Assembly: GCF_954871325.1 (NCBI RefSeq) | Contig: NC_088775.1 | Coordinates: 92,522,334-92,586,333, forward strand | Origin: Gordionus sp. m RMFG-2023 | Lineage: Eukaryota > Nematomorpha > Gordioida > Chordodea > Parachordodidae | Length of the DNA: 64,000 nt | Reading direction: 5' to 3' | Shown: positions 35,040-51,726 of the stretch, piece by piece | Position numbering within the stretch: the first letter of the stretch is position 1 | Layout of the letters: each line of letters opens with the position of its first letter | Translations under genes and position numbers: made by a program | The notes under the pieces: model-generated | The model's database searches: none | Seen by the model: only the letters and a program-made list of their open reading frames with translations | Told to the model about the DNA's origin: nothing

Positions 35040-36873
35040 TCAAAAGAATACGTAATTACGAGGTAGTAGGTTTCCTTCTTTGTGAGGCGCTTGTCTCACC
35101 CTGCGGAAGGTTAGAATCGATTTTTTGGCTAGTCTTGGATTATTGTTGTAAGAGAGTAGATGTCGCCTATCCAATGGTTCAATGCTCAGGAAAGGAGTGG
35201 TAGTATTTTCGGGAGTCGCTAAGGGTGCAAGCCTACCCTCCAAATCCGTGCGCAGGTCGAGTCTGAGGCCCGACTTGAGATTTTTGGAGATACGGTTTAC
35301 ATTTCGTGAATCGGAAAAATGGTCGCACGAACCATTTAACAACGGGGTTGGTATTGCCCTCTTTAGAGTGCTCGAACATTTGATATCCTCCATTGCTACT
35401 CCCGCGCGAGATGTGATCGGTTGGCCCATAATTATGGAGGCAAAATTTTTATCCGCAGTTATGGAACATTTTATAGTTGGGTGACATTCAGAGGGAATAA
35501 TATTTAGAGAACGATCATTCAAAGTAGCATCGTTGGACAGTAGTGTACCAGTAGTTACTTTTTTAGTCAGGTCATGGCACTTTATCGGACTAGATACGGA
35601 GGCGATACCGTAATTTCTATTACATGAATAGGGTATAATGTTAGAGTAGGAAAAGGATGGGACTATGGTGACATTTCTCGAGGAGGCAATATTTAAGAGA
35701 AACATTTTTGGGTTCGGTTTTGATAGGCGCGGGAGATGGTGAATAGATTTTCTCATCACCGTTTTTCGACGAGTTCGCGTATTCAGATATATTTCCTTCG
35801 AAAACCGACGAATCATCTAAAGTTGCCGCAGCTGATACACCTTGCGTAGCGATGTTCCCGTTTTTGTCGCGATATGAACATTTGGCGTTTTTCTTATTCC
35901 TGGATAACCAATGTGCCTCTTTTCGGGGTAATGATCTCGAAAGGTAATGCGCATGCGCGCTTTTATTGTTAATTATAGGCGTTTCATTTATGGTGGGCGA
36001 AGAATCGCTCTTGTGTAAATTATTCAGCCATAAGGGGGAATCTTGCTTCTCAAAGGAGACTATCAACCGCTTAACCTTTTTATTTTTTTTGAGATTATTA
36101 AGAATAACGGTTCTCGTGGTATTCTCCTGGCGATAAGATCTAATCTTTAAATTTCCCTCGAAACCTAGTGGATCATTATTTTCAGAATGATTTATTTGAT
36201 TCTTTAAATTGTTGAGGGTGGCAGATGGAATTTCGTTGGCGCACTCTTTAATGTTCGACGGCGACGAATGCTTAATACAGCTACCTTCATAATCTACAAA
36301 TCGTTGCTCACCGGAAAATTTAGCGAGTGTTTGAGCCCGGATACTGGGAATATCAATATCTGGTTTTCTAGGATCCTTGATCATAGACTCTCTAATAGGT
36401 TGGAATTACGAATAAAATATAATTTTTGATAACTTTTTTTAAATTGAATTATCAATAAATAAAAATTAATTCATTTTGATAAACTATTTAAGCTGTTCAA
36501 ACAAAGATACTTGAAAAAAAAGCATTTCTATCACTTTCCATAGAAGATTTTAAATCAGCACTTCCCTGACTAGAACTAGATTTAATATTGCTTATATATA
36601 TATATAATTATTGTTTTAATAATGTAACATAATATACAATGTATTTTGATTTTTGACTGAGTGAAGCCTTTTGATAACCCTCACTGGTAACATATCTTGG
36701 CCAATGGTCACATCGATCCTCAGGGGATAGCGTATCTGTGTGAATACAAAAAATAAATTAATAAATAAAGCAGGTGTATTACTATGTTTTTTGCACATTA
36801 CTTTACTATTAGGCTTAAAATTGGCAAAAGTTTTTACTACAAGTTTATACAGCTGTTTCTCGTTGATTGACAT
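35040..36873 (-). CDS. Unrecognised multi-exon gene (disordered, basic protein)
   Basis: Phase-matched exons: 36802-36873 (MSINEKQLYKLVVKTFANFK), 36638-36735 (IRYPLRIDVTIGQDMLPVRV), 36511-36590 (Ser-rich) and a long exon from 36389 down to about 35040. The last exon is unusually GC-rich for the window and coding-like. It is open in one frame from 36389 to 35641 and in another from 35816 to 35040, with the switch somewhere in the 175-base overlap. No clean GT-AG intron explains this, so an assembly indel, a real frameshift, or an unseen intron are all possible. The protein (about 560 residues if both parts are used) is rich in Asn, Ser and Lys with no recognised domain. The N-terminal 60 residues look folded. 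Function unknown. Confidence 0.6.
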
Positions 36874-36909
36874 TGGAAATTTATTAAGATTTCTAAATAT
36901 TATTTTTTT

Positions 36910-37420
36910 AAATAATAATAATTATTATATATAGAGGTTATATTGAGGTCTCAAATACTTGGAGATTCGAAGTCACTCAATTTTATGACACTTGATGACG
37001 GCGATAAATTGTATTTTTAATAAAAATTTGACCGGAAATGCATACAAGATTCTTTAGAGGAGTTAAACCTACCCTACGGATCTGAAACACTTGATATTAG
37101 AATCATAAAAATGGAGTACTTCGAAGGTTAAAGGAAAAATTGTCCTGAAATTTACAGTGTGGGGTACTTCATCCTCGCTGGAATTGTATTTCCGGTCAAG
37201 TTAGATTTTTTTTAAATTCAAGAATCGCCTCGAAGTATAAATGATATAAAGGTGAGAGATTCCGAATTCCGATTATAATGTCTCAATGCGACATATATAT
37301 ATATCAGAGACCTGCGACCCTGTCCTGCCCGGGTACATAGGCCGGTCATGAATGTGGGCCGTGCCGGGCCTAAAAATATAAAACCCTGGCCGGACCGTGC
37401 TAATGGGTACCTCTGTAATA
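36910..37420. repeat. Intergenic with single-arm family D repeat
   Basis: 37308-37420 reads CAGAGACCTGCGACCCTGTC, then GCCGTGCCGGGCC, ending GGGTACCTCTGTAAT. This resembles the arms of the GC-rich foldback element at 20068-20695. Confidence 0.45.
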
Positions 37421-37423
37421 GAC

Positions 37424-40262
<2,839 letters not shown>

Positions 40263-41220
40263 CTTATAAAAAATTACAAAAAAAAAAAATTAATATTTTT
40301 AAAAATTAAAATAATAGGAAAAAGAATTTTAAAATAAAATAAAATATTGAAATAAGAGTGGGCATAACTAATAAACTAATACCCTCTTAAAAACACTTCT
40401 CTATTTAAGAGTATCCTCTCCTCCGGTTTGCTTCGAATATCCAGAATTCGAGGAATTGTCTAGTAATTAAAAGTTTTCATTTTCTGTCCCATGGCACCAA
40501 GAAATCATATGAGACTTCTTGGGATCATATGAAGATTCAAACTCAAATTGTAAAATGTTATTCGGGCCTTGGTCGGATTGACTAAAAATGTGTGCCGACT
40601 TTGGTCGGGCTTTGATAATTAAGTTTTTAAAATTTTCCAAAACCATCCCTAGAAAGTTGCCATTCCATTTTTACCAGAAAATTTATTCTCCCTAAAAGAG
40701 ATACAATTATTACCCATATTTCTTTCGATTATCGATTATATTATTGACCTAGGACCTAACGGCCCTTACATCAATCCCAGGGGATTCCGGCAAATCCCTA
40801 ATATGGGATTGCATTGTGCCATTGATCTTATCATTCCATACAATTTTTTTTTAAAATAACTTTAAGCCAATAAAATACAAATTTAAAAAAAAAACAAAAA
40901 AAAACTTTATATTAGACAAAAAAAAGAGAAGATCAAAATTGGAATTTCCTTAACATGGGATCTAAATCACTAGCTCAATTACGATTAACGCTAATCGCGT
41001 CGCGGTATAGAGAGCTGGAGTATTTTATGCAATAATTATTTGCGTTTTTATATAATATATATATATAATATATATATATAACATTTATATAATAAGCCAA
41101 AACTTGTTTCAATGTATTTAAATATTATATTAATCTATAATTAGATTTAGCTTGTCTTAATTCTTTTAAAAAAATTTTTAAATACCTGTTTCAGAAAAAA
41201 TGATTTATTTCAAAAATTTA

Positions 41221-41276
41221 TAAGAAAGAAAGACAGAAAGAAAGAAAAAAGAAAGAAAGATAAAAAGAAAGATAAA

Positions 41277-41348
<72 letters not shown>

Positions 41349-41375
41349 AAAAGAAAAGAAAGAAGAAGAAGAGAA
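41221..41375. repeat. (GAAA)n microsatellite
   Basis: AAAG repeats with minor interruptions, the opposite strand sense to the neighbouring CTTT arrays. Confidence 0.97.
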
Positions 41376-41703
41376 GCCATTTATAAATGCATCTTGAAAA
41401 TATTTATCACTCAATGTTATAAAATCTATCATTTATATAAAATAGGAAATAAACCATTAGCTTAATCTATAATTTATAATAAAAAAAGGGAAATAAGTGC
41501 AACATTAAATGTATTTGGAAGATACACTTAATGTTTATAAAATCTATGATTTAAATCAAAAAAAATACAAAAAAATGGTATGCTGATTAGAATTCAGATA
41601 TTAAGAACAAATATTGAGCCGAGCAAGGATGCCTTAATTCTAAATATATTTCATCCAATTCAAATAACAATTTCCTGCAGTTTGAATATTGCTTGAGTTG
41701 AAG

Positions 41704-41855
<152 letters not shown>

Positions 41856-42101
41856 CTAAAGTTCAGTTCATCATTTGCTCAGCTGTTTATACCTGTTTTA
41901 TCCCTTATGGTCTTCTTGACTAAAAACTCACTTCTATAACATATTCTTCTTTGAGCTATTATCATTTCTAGAATGACATTCAAACTCAAAAATTATAAAA
42001 GGTTTACATTTTACAAGTTTTTCAAAATAGAACGTATAACAAATAAAACAAGAAGATAATAATGTCCAAATAAAAAAAAACAAATAAAAAACAATGTTAT
42101 T

Positions 42102-42388
42102 TCATACATCTAAGGAGCTGATATGATCCACAATCATGCCCATATTCCTATCAACTTTCTTCTTGTACGTTATAAATAACTTCAGTAATACGGTATCGAA
42201 ATATTTTATATGTTCGAGGTCTAGCTTCAATGCCTCCAATCCGTTTAGCATTTCTGACACCAGAACCCTCGAACCCTTAAGAAATATATATAGATTTTAT
42301 TATAATGATTATGAAAGATAAGGACAGATATTTATTAAAGAACTCACAATTTCCGAATTCAAATCCACCATCTTATAAAAGTTTCGCA
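42102..42388 (-). CDS. Unrecognised gene, two coding exons (coiled-coil-like)
   Basis: The exon 42348-42388 (RNFYKMVDLNSEI, possible start at the Met) and the exon 42108-42275 join in phase 0 over a 72-base intron. The second reads GSRVLVSEMLNGLEALKLDL, then EHIKYFDTVLLKLF and VDRNMGMIVDHISSLD. It either ends at TGA (42102) after one more codon or splices at a GTATGA donor. Regular hydrophobic spacing suggests helices, as in small adaptor or complex subunits. It may be the 5' part of the gene at 37424-40262, but the phases do not join directly. Function unknown. Confidence 0.5.
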
Positions 42389-43012
42389 CTGAAATATATT
42401 TAATGATATTTTAATATCTTTCTATCTTTTTAAGGTTTTAGAAAATACTATTCGAAATACTTATTTATTACAAATATTTTATGTGGGTGAAAAGGATGAT
42501 GATATTTATGTAACATAATGAATTTGTCATTATTAGATTTTGTAAATAAATTCTCAAATAAGATATTAACATTGATATTACGTTCAAAAATGGGGATAAA
42601 AATCAATATATGATATATAAAGATTAAACTTATTTTATTATATATGTAAGGCTAAACGCCTAAATTTTTCCATTTAAAAATTTTTTATATTTTAATAATA
42701 ACACATAAATCGATATTTATTTTTTAAAAAAAAACAACTTTATTTTAAAAAAAAAACAAAAAAAAACATTTTTAATGTCGTACATTAGTTAGTTTTTATT
42801 TTGTGACGGAGAATGTGAAAAGGAAGTGTATCAGAAAAATTATGGAAATACTTTTTTAAAAATAGTTAACAGATACTTTTACATTATCTTTTACTAATAA
42901 TTGTAAAAATCGATTTTTTGACTTTGTCCACTTTGGGCTGAAGATAAGCTCAGTACATGATGAGAGTAACGATAATATCGAAAGTTAGGATACATTTTGT
43001 ATGGTTTAGAAC

Positions 43013-43480
43013 CAGGGACCCCCCCCCCCCGGAGTGAACCGTAACGAACCGTTAAAAACCGTTCAACCGAACCGAACCGAACCCGATATATTTATTTTTT
43101 GAAAGGAGTAAAAAGAATCTTTATAAAAAAAAGGTTGTTTTATATATTTTAGGGATCAAAAGTATTTGAATATCCAGAATTATACAATGTCGCTCTTATA
43201 GTACTGGCTGTTTTCGCAACACAAGTTTCTGTAGAAAGGGCTTTTTCGGGGCTAAAATTTGTGTTATCGTCACACAACGAACATTTAAAAAATGAGTTAT
43301 TTTGAATCTTATATATATATTTTTTTTATATACATAATTCAATAGATGCTTATAATAAAAATGAATTAGAAGATGGTGTTGGTTGCTTCAATAAAAAAAT
43401 AAAAAATTTCTAATCCGTAATGAACCTTTATAATTAGCTGAACCAAACTGAACCGTTATAAATAACGGTTAGAGTCCCTG
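43013..43480 (+). mobile_element. hAT derivative (468 bases) with perfect 8-base target duplication
   Basis: The element starts CAGGGACC and ends GTCCCTG, the classical CAGGG-type hAT inverted terminus. Direct duplications TTTAGAAC lie at 43005-43012 and 43481-43488. Inside, 43155-43305 encodes only the C-terminal dimerisation segment: SKVFEYPELYNVALIVLAVF, then SVERAFSGLKFVLSSHNEHL and KNELF. Just inside both ends are repeats of GAACCG/AACGGTT. The transposase core is missing, so it is mobilised in trans if at all. The near-perfect ends suggest a fairly recent insertion. Confidence 0.92.
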
Positions 43481-43602
43481 TTTAGAACAAGTGATTATAC
43501 GTTAAACAATTAAATTCAATAAGATATATAAATTAAATATTTTTTTTTTGGGGGGGGGGGGGGATTTGTTTATTAATAAAATTTATTGCAATATATATAT
43601 AT

Positions 43603-45380
<1,778 letters not shown>

Positions 45381-45386
45381 GAAGTT

Positions 45387-45618
45387 TTGGCCGAGGTGGC
45401 CAAGTGGATTATGATGTGTGCTTGGAAGTCGAAGGTCCCTGACTCATCAATCCTGGTAAGGAACCGTAAAGATTTTCAGGCTTTTCTTCGCTTCGATGAC
45501 TGATGTATAAAGACATATGATAAGGTGAATTTCCGAGTTTAGAGATGACACCCCGGTCACCGACAGGCTAGGATGACCGGGTGCTAGGATACTTGTCCAA
45601 TAAACAAATGAAGGATAT
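45387..45618 (+). mobile_element. tRNA-derived SINE
   Basis: The head GGCCGAGGTGGCCAAGTGG contains a good Pol III box A (TGGCCAAGTGG). About 50 bases on, GACTCATCAATCC resembles a degenerate box B (GGTTCGANTCC). A tRNA-unrelated body follows with CACCCCGGTCACCGACAGGC and GATGACCGGGTGCTAGGATA, then an AATAAACAAATGAAGG tail. The head resembles tRNA-Ser/Leu. It is transcribed by Pol III and relies on LINE machinery. Only one copy was found in the window, so family status is inferred. Confidence 0.65.
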
Positions 45619-46250
45619 AGAATATAGATATAGTATGTTAATTTTAATTTTTAATATTATTTTAATAAATATTAAATGTTTTATATATTATGATTTATAT
45701 AATATTAATTTTATCTTATTCATAATAATAATCTAAGAAAATAAATGATTTTAATAAAGAAAAATTGAACTCGTAAACAGATTTAAAAAAAAAAATTGTC
45801 AGCTGTTAAATCGTGATCGCGCCACCATACATTCAAGATAAAATCACGTGGTCAATAATTCTTTTAGGATATATTGTGCATTCATTTCTCTTTTCCCCCA
45901 TGTGGATAAAATAAAAACTACCTCCAGGAAAGTTAATTATTTTTATTTATTTTTTTACCTTTTAAGAATAGCCTCCATCTTGCGTTATACATTTTATTGC
46001 GAAAATATATAACATTTAAGCTAAAAAGATGTCAAATCTTTATCCATATATTTATACGAGAGGATATTATAAACTATTATTAAACTTTTCGAAATTTTTT
46101 TTTTTTTTTATAAATAATGATTTTATAGTACCATGTCGTAATTTTTTAAGGGATCATTAGAACTATCCGGGATCTTTACTGGGTTTTAAAGCGATCCCTT
46201 TAAGAATTCAATTTTTTTTTAAGGATAAAGAACTATACGGTATTATCACG
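45619..46250. other. AT-rich intergenic DNA
   Basis: No feature recognised apart from short A/T runs. Confidence 0.35.
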
Positions 46251-46254
46251 TTTG

Positions 46255-47015
46255 AGAAATTAGATATGTATGTCTAATAAGGGTATCAATTGATAGCTAA
46301 TCCAAAAGATCTATTAAACTGGATGTCAATACTTCTCCCTTAGTGGGCGAGTCTAGTCTTGGAGGGTCAGGAACATTTTTATCGAAAATAAAATATCGAT
46401 ATGGGTATTAAATAATAGCTAATTTTAATATCTTTTGACTGAAAGTCTTCATTCTTGGTCTTGATGGGTATGACTTGGTCTGGAGGGTGGTTGGAGGGGG
46501 GGGTGTAATAAATAACTTTTTTTGATATGGGTATCAAAAAAAAGGTATTTAAAATATTTTTTATTGTAATAATAATAATTATCACTCATAGAGGGCGGAT
46601 CTAGGTCTTAGGGGGGGGGGGGGGTCAGGAATATTTTTATCGACACAAAATATGGATAAGGGTATACAATAAAAGCTAGTTTAAATATCACTTGATTGTA
46701 ATAATTATACTCTAAATAGGCGGGAGATCTTAGGTGGTCAGAAATATTTATATAATGCAAAATATTGGCATAGGAATCCAATAAAAGGTATTTTAAATAT
46801 CTTTTGACTGAAAGTATTTATTATCTCAAAGGGTTGGACTTGATCTGAGAATGGAAGGGAGGAGGGGGGGGGCTTGAAAAAATAAAAATTTATATGGGTA
46901 TCAAATAAATAGTAATTAAAAAATCTTTTGATTAGATTAATTTTATCTGGCTAAGCGGGCATCTTAAGATGTAATGAATATTACTATTAACGCAAATCAT
47001 AAACATGGGTATTAA
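46255..47015. repeat. Diverged minisatellite, about 120-base unit, 6-7 copies
   Basis: The phrase ATATGGGTATCAAATAA-TAG recurs near 46280, 46396, 46527, 46653, 46767, 46892 and 46997. Each copy is followed by ATCTTTTGACTGAAAGT-like text and then a G-rich block (GGTCTTGGAGGGTCAGGAAT). Units differ by roughly a quarter, and some G-rich blocks have grown into runs of 10 or more Gs (46606). Confidence 0.8.
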
Positions 47016-47639
47016 GCAAAAGTTAAATACTAAATAATTAGACTTCAATATTAAATCTATTATAATAATCCTCAAAAAACGTCAATCAAATTTAGCCAAT
47101 AGTGTTCTTTTAAAAAATATATATGTCCAATAAAAATGATTATAGCGTAATCGGTCCAATAGTAATCACCTTACAAACAAAACATTCATACACTTACCAT
47201 TTTCATTCACTTCATATAGCAAAGCAATGGTACCCAGATGACACTTTCAGGTAGTTTACATCAAGGTAAATTTTTAGTATTAATAAATAATTTTTAATTA
47301 TTTTATATTCCTCCTCCTAAATCTATGCGTAAAAATATCAGTCCAGAAGAACAACAATGTGCATTGAATGCACTGAATACATGCCTAATATTATACATAT
47401 TCCTGAATATTTTAGGGATCAATAGAACTTTAAATGTATCAAGTATCAATTCAATAGGAAAAGAGATTTATTTAAATACTATTTTAATTCATGAATTTAT
47501 GTATAATTTAGAATTTTATACCATGGGGTTTCAGAAAGATAAGAGAGATTCAAATATTTAATTATGCATAAAAATTACCTAATTGAAAGATTTATAGTTT
47601 TATAAATTTCAAATATTTAATAGATTATGGAATGGATCC
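47016..47639. other. AT-rich DNA upstream of the LINE fossil
   Basis: A plus-strand frame at 47325-47561 begins RKNISPEEQQCALNALNTCL, but it has no connection to other exons and the composition becomes AT-driven. It is not claimed as a gene. Confidence 0.35.
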
Positions 47640-49045
47640 TTCCTAAAGGACTTTTAATAATAGAAGTAGTGTTGCGTCTAAAAAAAACCTTCACCAATAG
47701 TTTTGAGGGCCAATTTGATTTCCAAGAAAATTGGCAATCTTAATACAAAACAGATTGGTATCCACTCAATGTTACGCCAAAAAACACCCTTCCACTCCTT
47801 AACTCCATGTGCCTATCAATTCACTTCAGAAGAATTGAGGAAAAATATCCTTTCAAATCCAGATTCTATTTGATGGTATGCATCTTGCAAGACATCACTT
47901 CTCCCTCAATATGCTCCTCACCAACTCTCAATCTTACTAAAATAATAAACATTTGTAATAAATGTAAAAGGTAAAGTAATTTATCTTTATTTCTCCAAAA
48001 TCTTTTATGGCACTAGACTAATTTCACTTCAGAAGCTCAATGATGATACCCGGCCAATTACAATAGGATCTACATTTCGACACCTAGTCCGTGTCTTCTC
48101 AACCCTTTCAAACCTAGGTTTTAGGATTTCCGATGGCTGCAAAGTCGCTGTGCATCTTACGAGAATACACTTAAAATAACTTCCTCAAAAGTACCCTTTC
48201 TAGAAATTCCTTCTTAAGTTTCTCGTGAACCCCTTTTCCCGGGATACGCCAAATTTTTCCTTTCTTGCTATCATCGTTTTCTACCATGCAATTCGACATT
48301 TATAAAATTCCATCAATTGGGGGCATTCATCATGGTAATTCTCTTGGTTCGTTGCTTTTCTGTCTGGGTATCAACAACATACTTATAACTAGTGTTGTTA
48401 AAAAGCCCGCTTTAAGCCGATTTTTCAAAAAGACCCTAATTAGGATTATAGCTAAAATAGTATCATGCTAACATCCGATTCGGCATATGAACAAAATCTT
48501 TAGGCTTACATAACGTTGTTTTGGTTATAATCCAAATCTGGCCGTTTTTTTAGAATCGATTCGAATTAGATGTTTTAACAACACTGGTTATAACTCCACG
48601 AGTTCCCTACCCTTGGAGGCCTGGCATATCAAGCGGTATAATCGGTGAATCAAATGACGAAGTCAATAAAGCCGTAAAATTAATTATGGACTTTTTAGCA
48701 ACTCTGAAAAATCCGAATTATTGCCTCTCGATTCTATTTAGCCTAATTCCCACAAATTCACACTTACCTCCTTCAGAGAGGAACTATATCACTTAGACCA
48801 GTTTTTATATTCCTCAGGATCCTATATGCTTTACGGCCGGCTCACATTTTTTTTATATATATCCAAATACCCCTTGGTGATTATGTGAAATGAAATAAAA
48901 GTTCAGATCGAAAATATTGTGAACTTCCTAAGTTCAAATGAAATAGCTTTCTATGAATCTAGTTTAGCAGCCTTTCCAAGAATGGTGGATTAGCCAGCAT
49001 CCGATCTCTTCCACTCTTAAAAAAAGGGAGAGTCCACGCCCTTGA
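47640..49045 (+). mobile_element. LINE reverse transcriptase, decayed, with MITE insertion
   Basis: RT landmarks occur in order but in different frames. ISKIFYGTRLISLQKLND is followed by RPITIGSTFRHLVRVF (the R-PIAVG-TLRRLV motif, about 47990-48110). Then KIPSIGGIHHGNSLGSLLFC (the GVQQGDPLGPLLFC motif, 48310-48365), and near 48960-49010 SSLSKNGGLASIRSLPLL (the LPxxxGGLGIR motif). A family A MITE at 48383-48598 lies between the second and third blocks. The catalytic YxDD motif was not found, and many stops are present. The type matches the LINE whose C-terminus is at 10495-10841. Confidence 0.7.
48383..48598. repeat. Foldback MITE family A inside the LINE fossil
   Basis: The left end TTATAACTAGTGTTGTTAAA is mirrored by TTTTAACAACACTGGTTATA (right). 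The interior has a GCCGATTTTTCAAAAA arm and a GGCCGTTTTTTTAGAATC arm. Inverted termini of about 20 bases with two mismatches. Confidence 0.82.
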
Positions 49046-49164
49046 AATAAACGCTATTTAAAAAAAAGTGCGTCATCACCCTAAAAATGTTAATTTATCA
49101 AAAAAATGGAGGTGATTAAGGGCAAAAATCTTATAATAAATGAAACGATTGTAATGAGGAAAAA

Positions 49165-49395
49165 GGTCTAGGGGTTCGGCTAGTTTTGAGCCGATTTTTA
49201 AAAACGGCAAACTCAATATTTTCTCCAGAAAAAATATTGACTAAGCCTCGAATGTTCCATACTATATGTCTGGACCTTTGCTCCTTCTATGAGCAAAATT
49301 TTCAGGGCTTGCATAATATTTTTCTGGATAAAGAACTGAGTTAGCCGTTTTTTTAAAATCGGCTCAAAAACGAGGCGTTTAACCGATTTAGCGAA
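49165..49395. repeat. Foldback MITE family A, near-complete copy
   Basis: The left arm TTTTGAGCCGATTTTTAAAA, then CGGCAAACTCAATATTTTCT, is mirrored by the right arm GAGTTAGCCGTTTTTTTAAA then ATCGGCTCAAAAACGAG. The interior carries GTCTGGACCTTTGCTCCTTC, the inverted form of the GAAGGAACAAAGGTCCAGAC seen in other copies. Confidence 0.82.
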
Positions 49396-49699
49396 TATTT
49401 GAGAGATTATGAATTTGCTATTTAAAAGAGATTTTTAAAGTAATTATATATAATTTTTTTTTTTTTTTAATTTAAACATATTTGCGTTTTTTATAATTGA
49501 TATAATTGTGTCAGAAACTAATGGGTGAATTGTAATAAAAGTTGATTTATCCTATTTAGGCTAGGCCTAGCTTACGATAATATCTAAACGTTAGCTCCAA
49601 TGTGTTTTCGCGTTTTTATAAAATTGGATATTATACCTGAAACATAATTCCAGCATGTTCAGAATTGCGAATCTTACGAATTTTTTTAAATATTTATAA

Positions 49700-50290
49700 T
49701 TTATATTTTAAAAAATCTATGGCAAAAAATGAATATAAATTTTTTATTAAGTTCAAAGATTGGTGGCGAAAGTGTCCGAAATTTATAGGGGTGGGTATTC
49801 CAAACATGATGGAATTGCATTTCCGGTAAAATCATATTTATAAATTTAAGAAGAAAAAAAATGCTTTCAAAAAATGCTTTAAAGTTGAAAACAAAAAATA
49901 ACATTATATACATATCAATGACTGACATTATATAATAACCTAGACTGACGATTCATTCATTCATTTAAAATGCATTTTTTAAGAAGCGTCGTTAAAAGCA
50001 AATCAGCTGGGCCCGCCATTTTGGTAACACGTATAGTAAATTATTCTCATGTTAAAAAAAAAACTACTATTAAATTGATAACTTGCTTATTATTTCGATG
50101 ATCCGGTAATTCTTTCAATAAGGATTTGGCATCAGATTATAGGAATAAATTAGGCTCTCGTTTAATTTTAATAATGATTTCGTAACCAAGATGGCGTTTC
50201 AGCTGATTTGCATTGATATTACACTTTTTAAATGAATGAATCGTCAAGTCGGTAATATATATGTCATTTGATATATATATATATATTTCA
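49700..50290. repeat. Foldback dispersed repeat, family C (copy 3, most complete)
   Basis: Blocks in order: TATTCCAAACATGATGGAAT, CATTTCCGGTAAAATCAT, ACTGACGATTCATTCATTCA, AAATCAGCTGGGCCCGCCAT (left palindrome arm), TCTCATGTTAAAAAAAAAAC, CGATGATCCGGTAATTC, AAGATGGCGTTTCAGCTGAT (right arm) and GAATGAATCGTCAAG. It shares order and orientation with 5640-6115. Confidence 0.8.
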
Positions 50291-50606
50291 GCTGATTCAT
50301 GCAGAGAAAATTGTAATTGGAAATTAATAATATGTTGTTTATTTGTTATAATATGCGAGAATAATATATTGTATTTAAATTATTATAACCTTTTTTTTTT
50401 TTTTTTCTAGTTTTTTTTTTAAATAGTAATAAATATTGTGTGTTTCTATGTAAAGTTTCAATGTGTAGATTTCTCGAGACAAATTTCGTTATTTAAAAAT
50501 GTATTTTAAGCTGGTGATATTATTATATGTATTTTTTTGTTGTTGTTTGTCTTTGATAATATTGTGAATTAGTGTTGTTTAAAATACCTAACTTTAACCA
50601 TATCTA

Positions 50607-50958
50607 TCGCGACTCAGTCAAGCACTTTTAGCCTAAAATATCGAAGTAAGTCTCTAAGTTGAGTTTCAACGTGAAGATTGATTGGAATATTTTTGGTTAA
50701 AAACATGGCTAGCTCTGTTTTATAGTTCATTAAATATATGTATTTTTGTTGTTGTTGTTTGTTGTTGTTGTTTGTTGTTGTTGTTTGTTGTTGTTGTTTG
50801 TTGTTGTTGTTTGTTGTTGTTGTTTGTTGTTGTTGTTTGTTGTTGATAGTGACTCAGTCAAGCACTTTTAGCCTAAAATATCGAAGTAAGTCTCTAAGTT
50901 GAGTTTCAACGTGAAGATTGATTGGAATATTTTTGGTCAAAAACATTGGCTAGCTCTT
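50607..50958. repeat. 110-base direct duplication separated by a 13-base (TTTGTTGTTGTTG)n array
   Basis: GACTCAGTCAAGCACTTTTA through GGAATATTTTTGGTTAAAAA and GCTAGCTCT occurs at 50612-50717 and 50851-50958 with very few differences. Between them (50742-50847) lies an array of about seven TTTGTTGTTGTTG units. The copies are nearly identical, so the duplication is young or homogenised. Confidence 0.9.
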
Positions 50959-51401
50959 TTTTTTTTTTTTTTTTTTTTTTTTGAGATCTAATTTTTAAAA
51001 TAAAAGAAAGAAGATAATACAATAATTAAATGATATGGAAATTATTTAAAACAACAACATAATTTATGCTTTCATTAATCTCTATTAATAATAAAATAAT
51101 AAAATTATGAAAAGAAGGATATTTATTTGAATGGTAATTCATTTGCATATTACAACAAAAATTACTTCAAACCCCCCTCCCCCCCCCCTTCATCTTCCAT
51201 CATCATTTATAAAAAAAATTTTTTTTTGACATTTACTAAAAAAAAAAATTTCCGCTAACGCCCATTAACTTTGCCCGCACTTTATGTTTTTTATTTTCGC
51301 GCTTATTTTTCATGGAAAAATTGAACGGATAAGAGTGAAATGATGCATTACACCGAAAAAAAAAATATCATTCTTTTATGGAAAATTATCAGTACAAAAA
51401 T

Positions 51402-51433
<32 letters not shown>

Positions 51434-51726
51434 GGTTTAAAACATTTACCATAAAAAAAAATTATTCTCGCGCCATATTTAGGCAACTTCCGGCACTGCT
51501 CGCGCTTAAGACTGGCACTGGAATTGATTCATAAATCTTAACGATATAAAAAATATTACATATATGCTAAGTGAATTTGAATAACATTCTCATCCCAGAC
51601 AAAATCAGGAATATAAATGGAGTCTTCTTAGAAATACCTTAACTGCATCAAGAAAATTTAACTCACCCAAATATCACATCATGTGTTAAGAATCCTTCTT
51701 TATACTATATTACTCTTCCTCAACAG

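Noticed and set aside
40951-41034. Small plus-strand ORF MGSKSLAQLRLTLIASRYRE
   Set aside because: Only 26 codons, without supporting neighbours.
50742-50847. Regular repeat that could suggest a CRISPR-like array
   Set aside because: It is a simple 13-base TTG-type microsatellite without spacers, in an animal genome.
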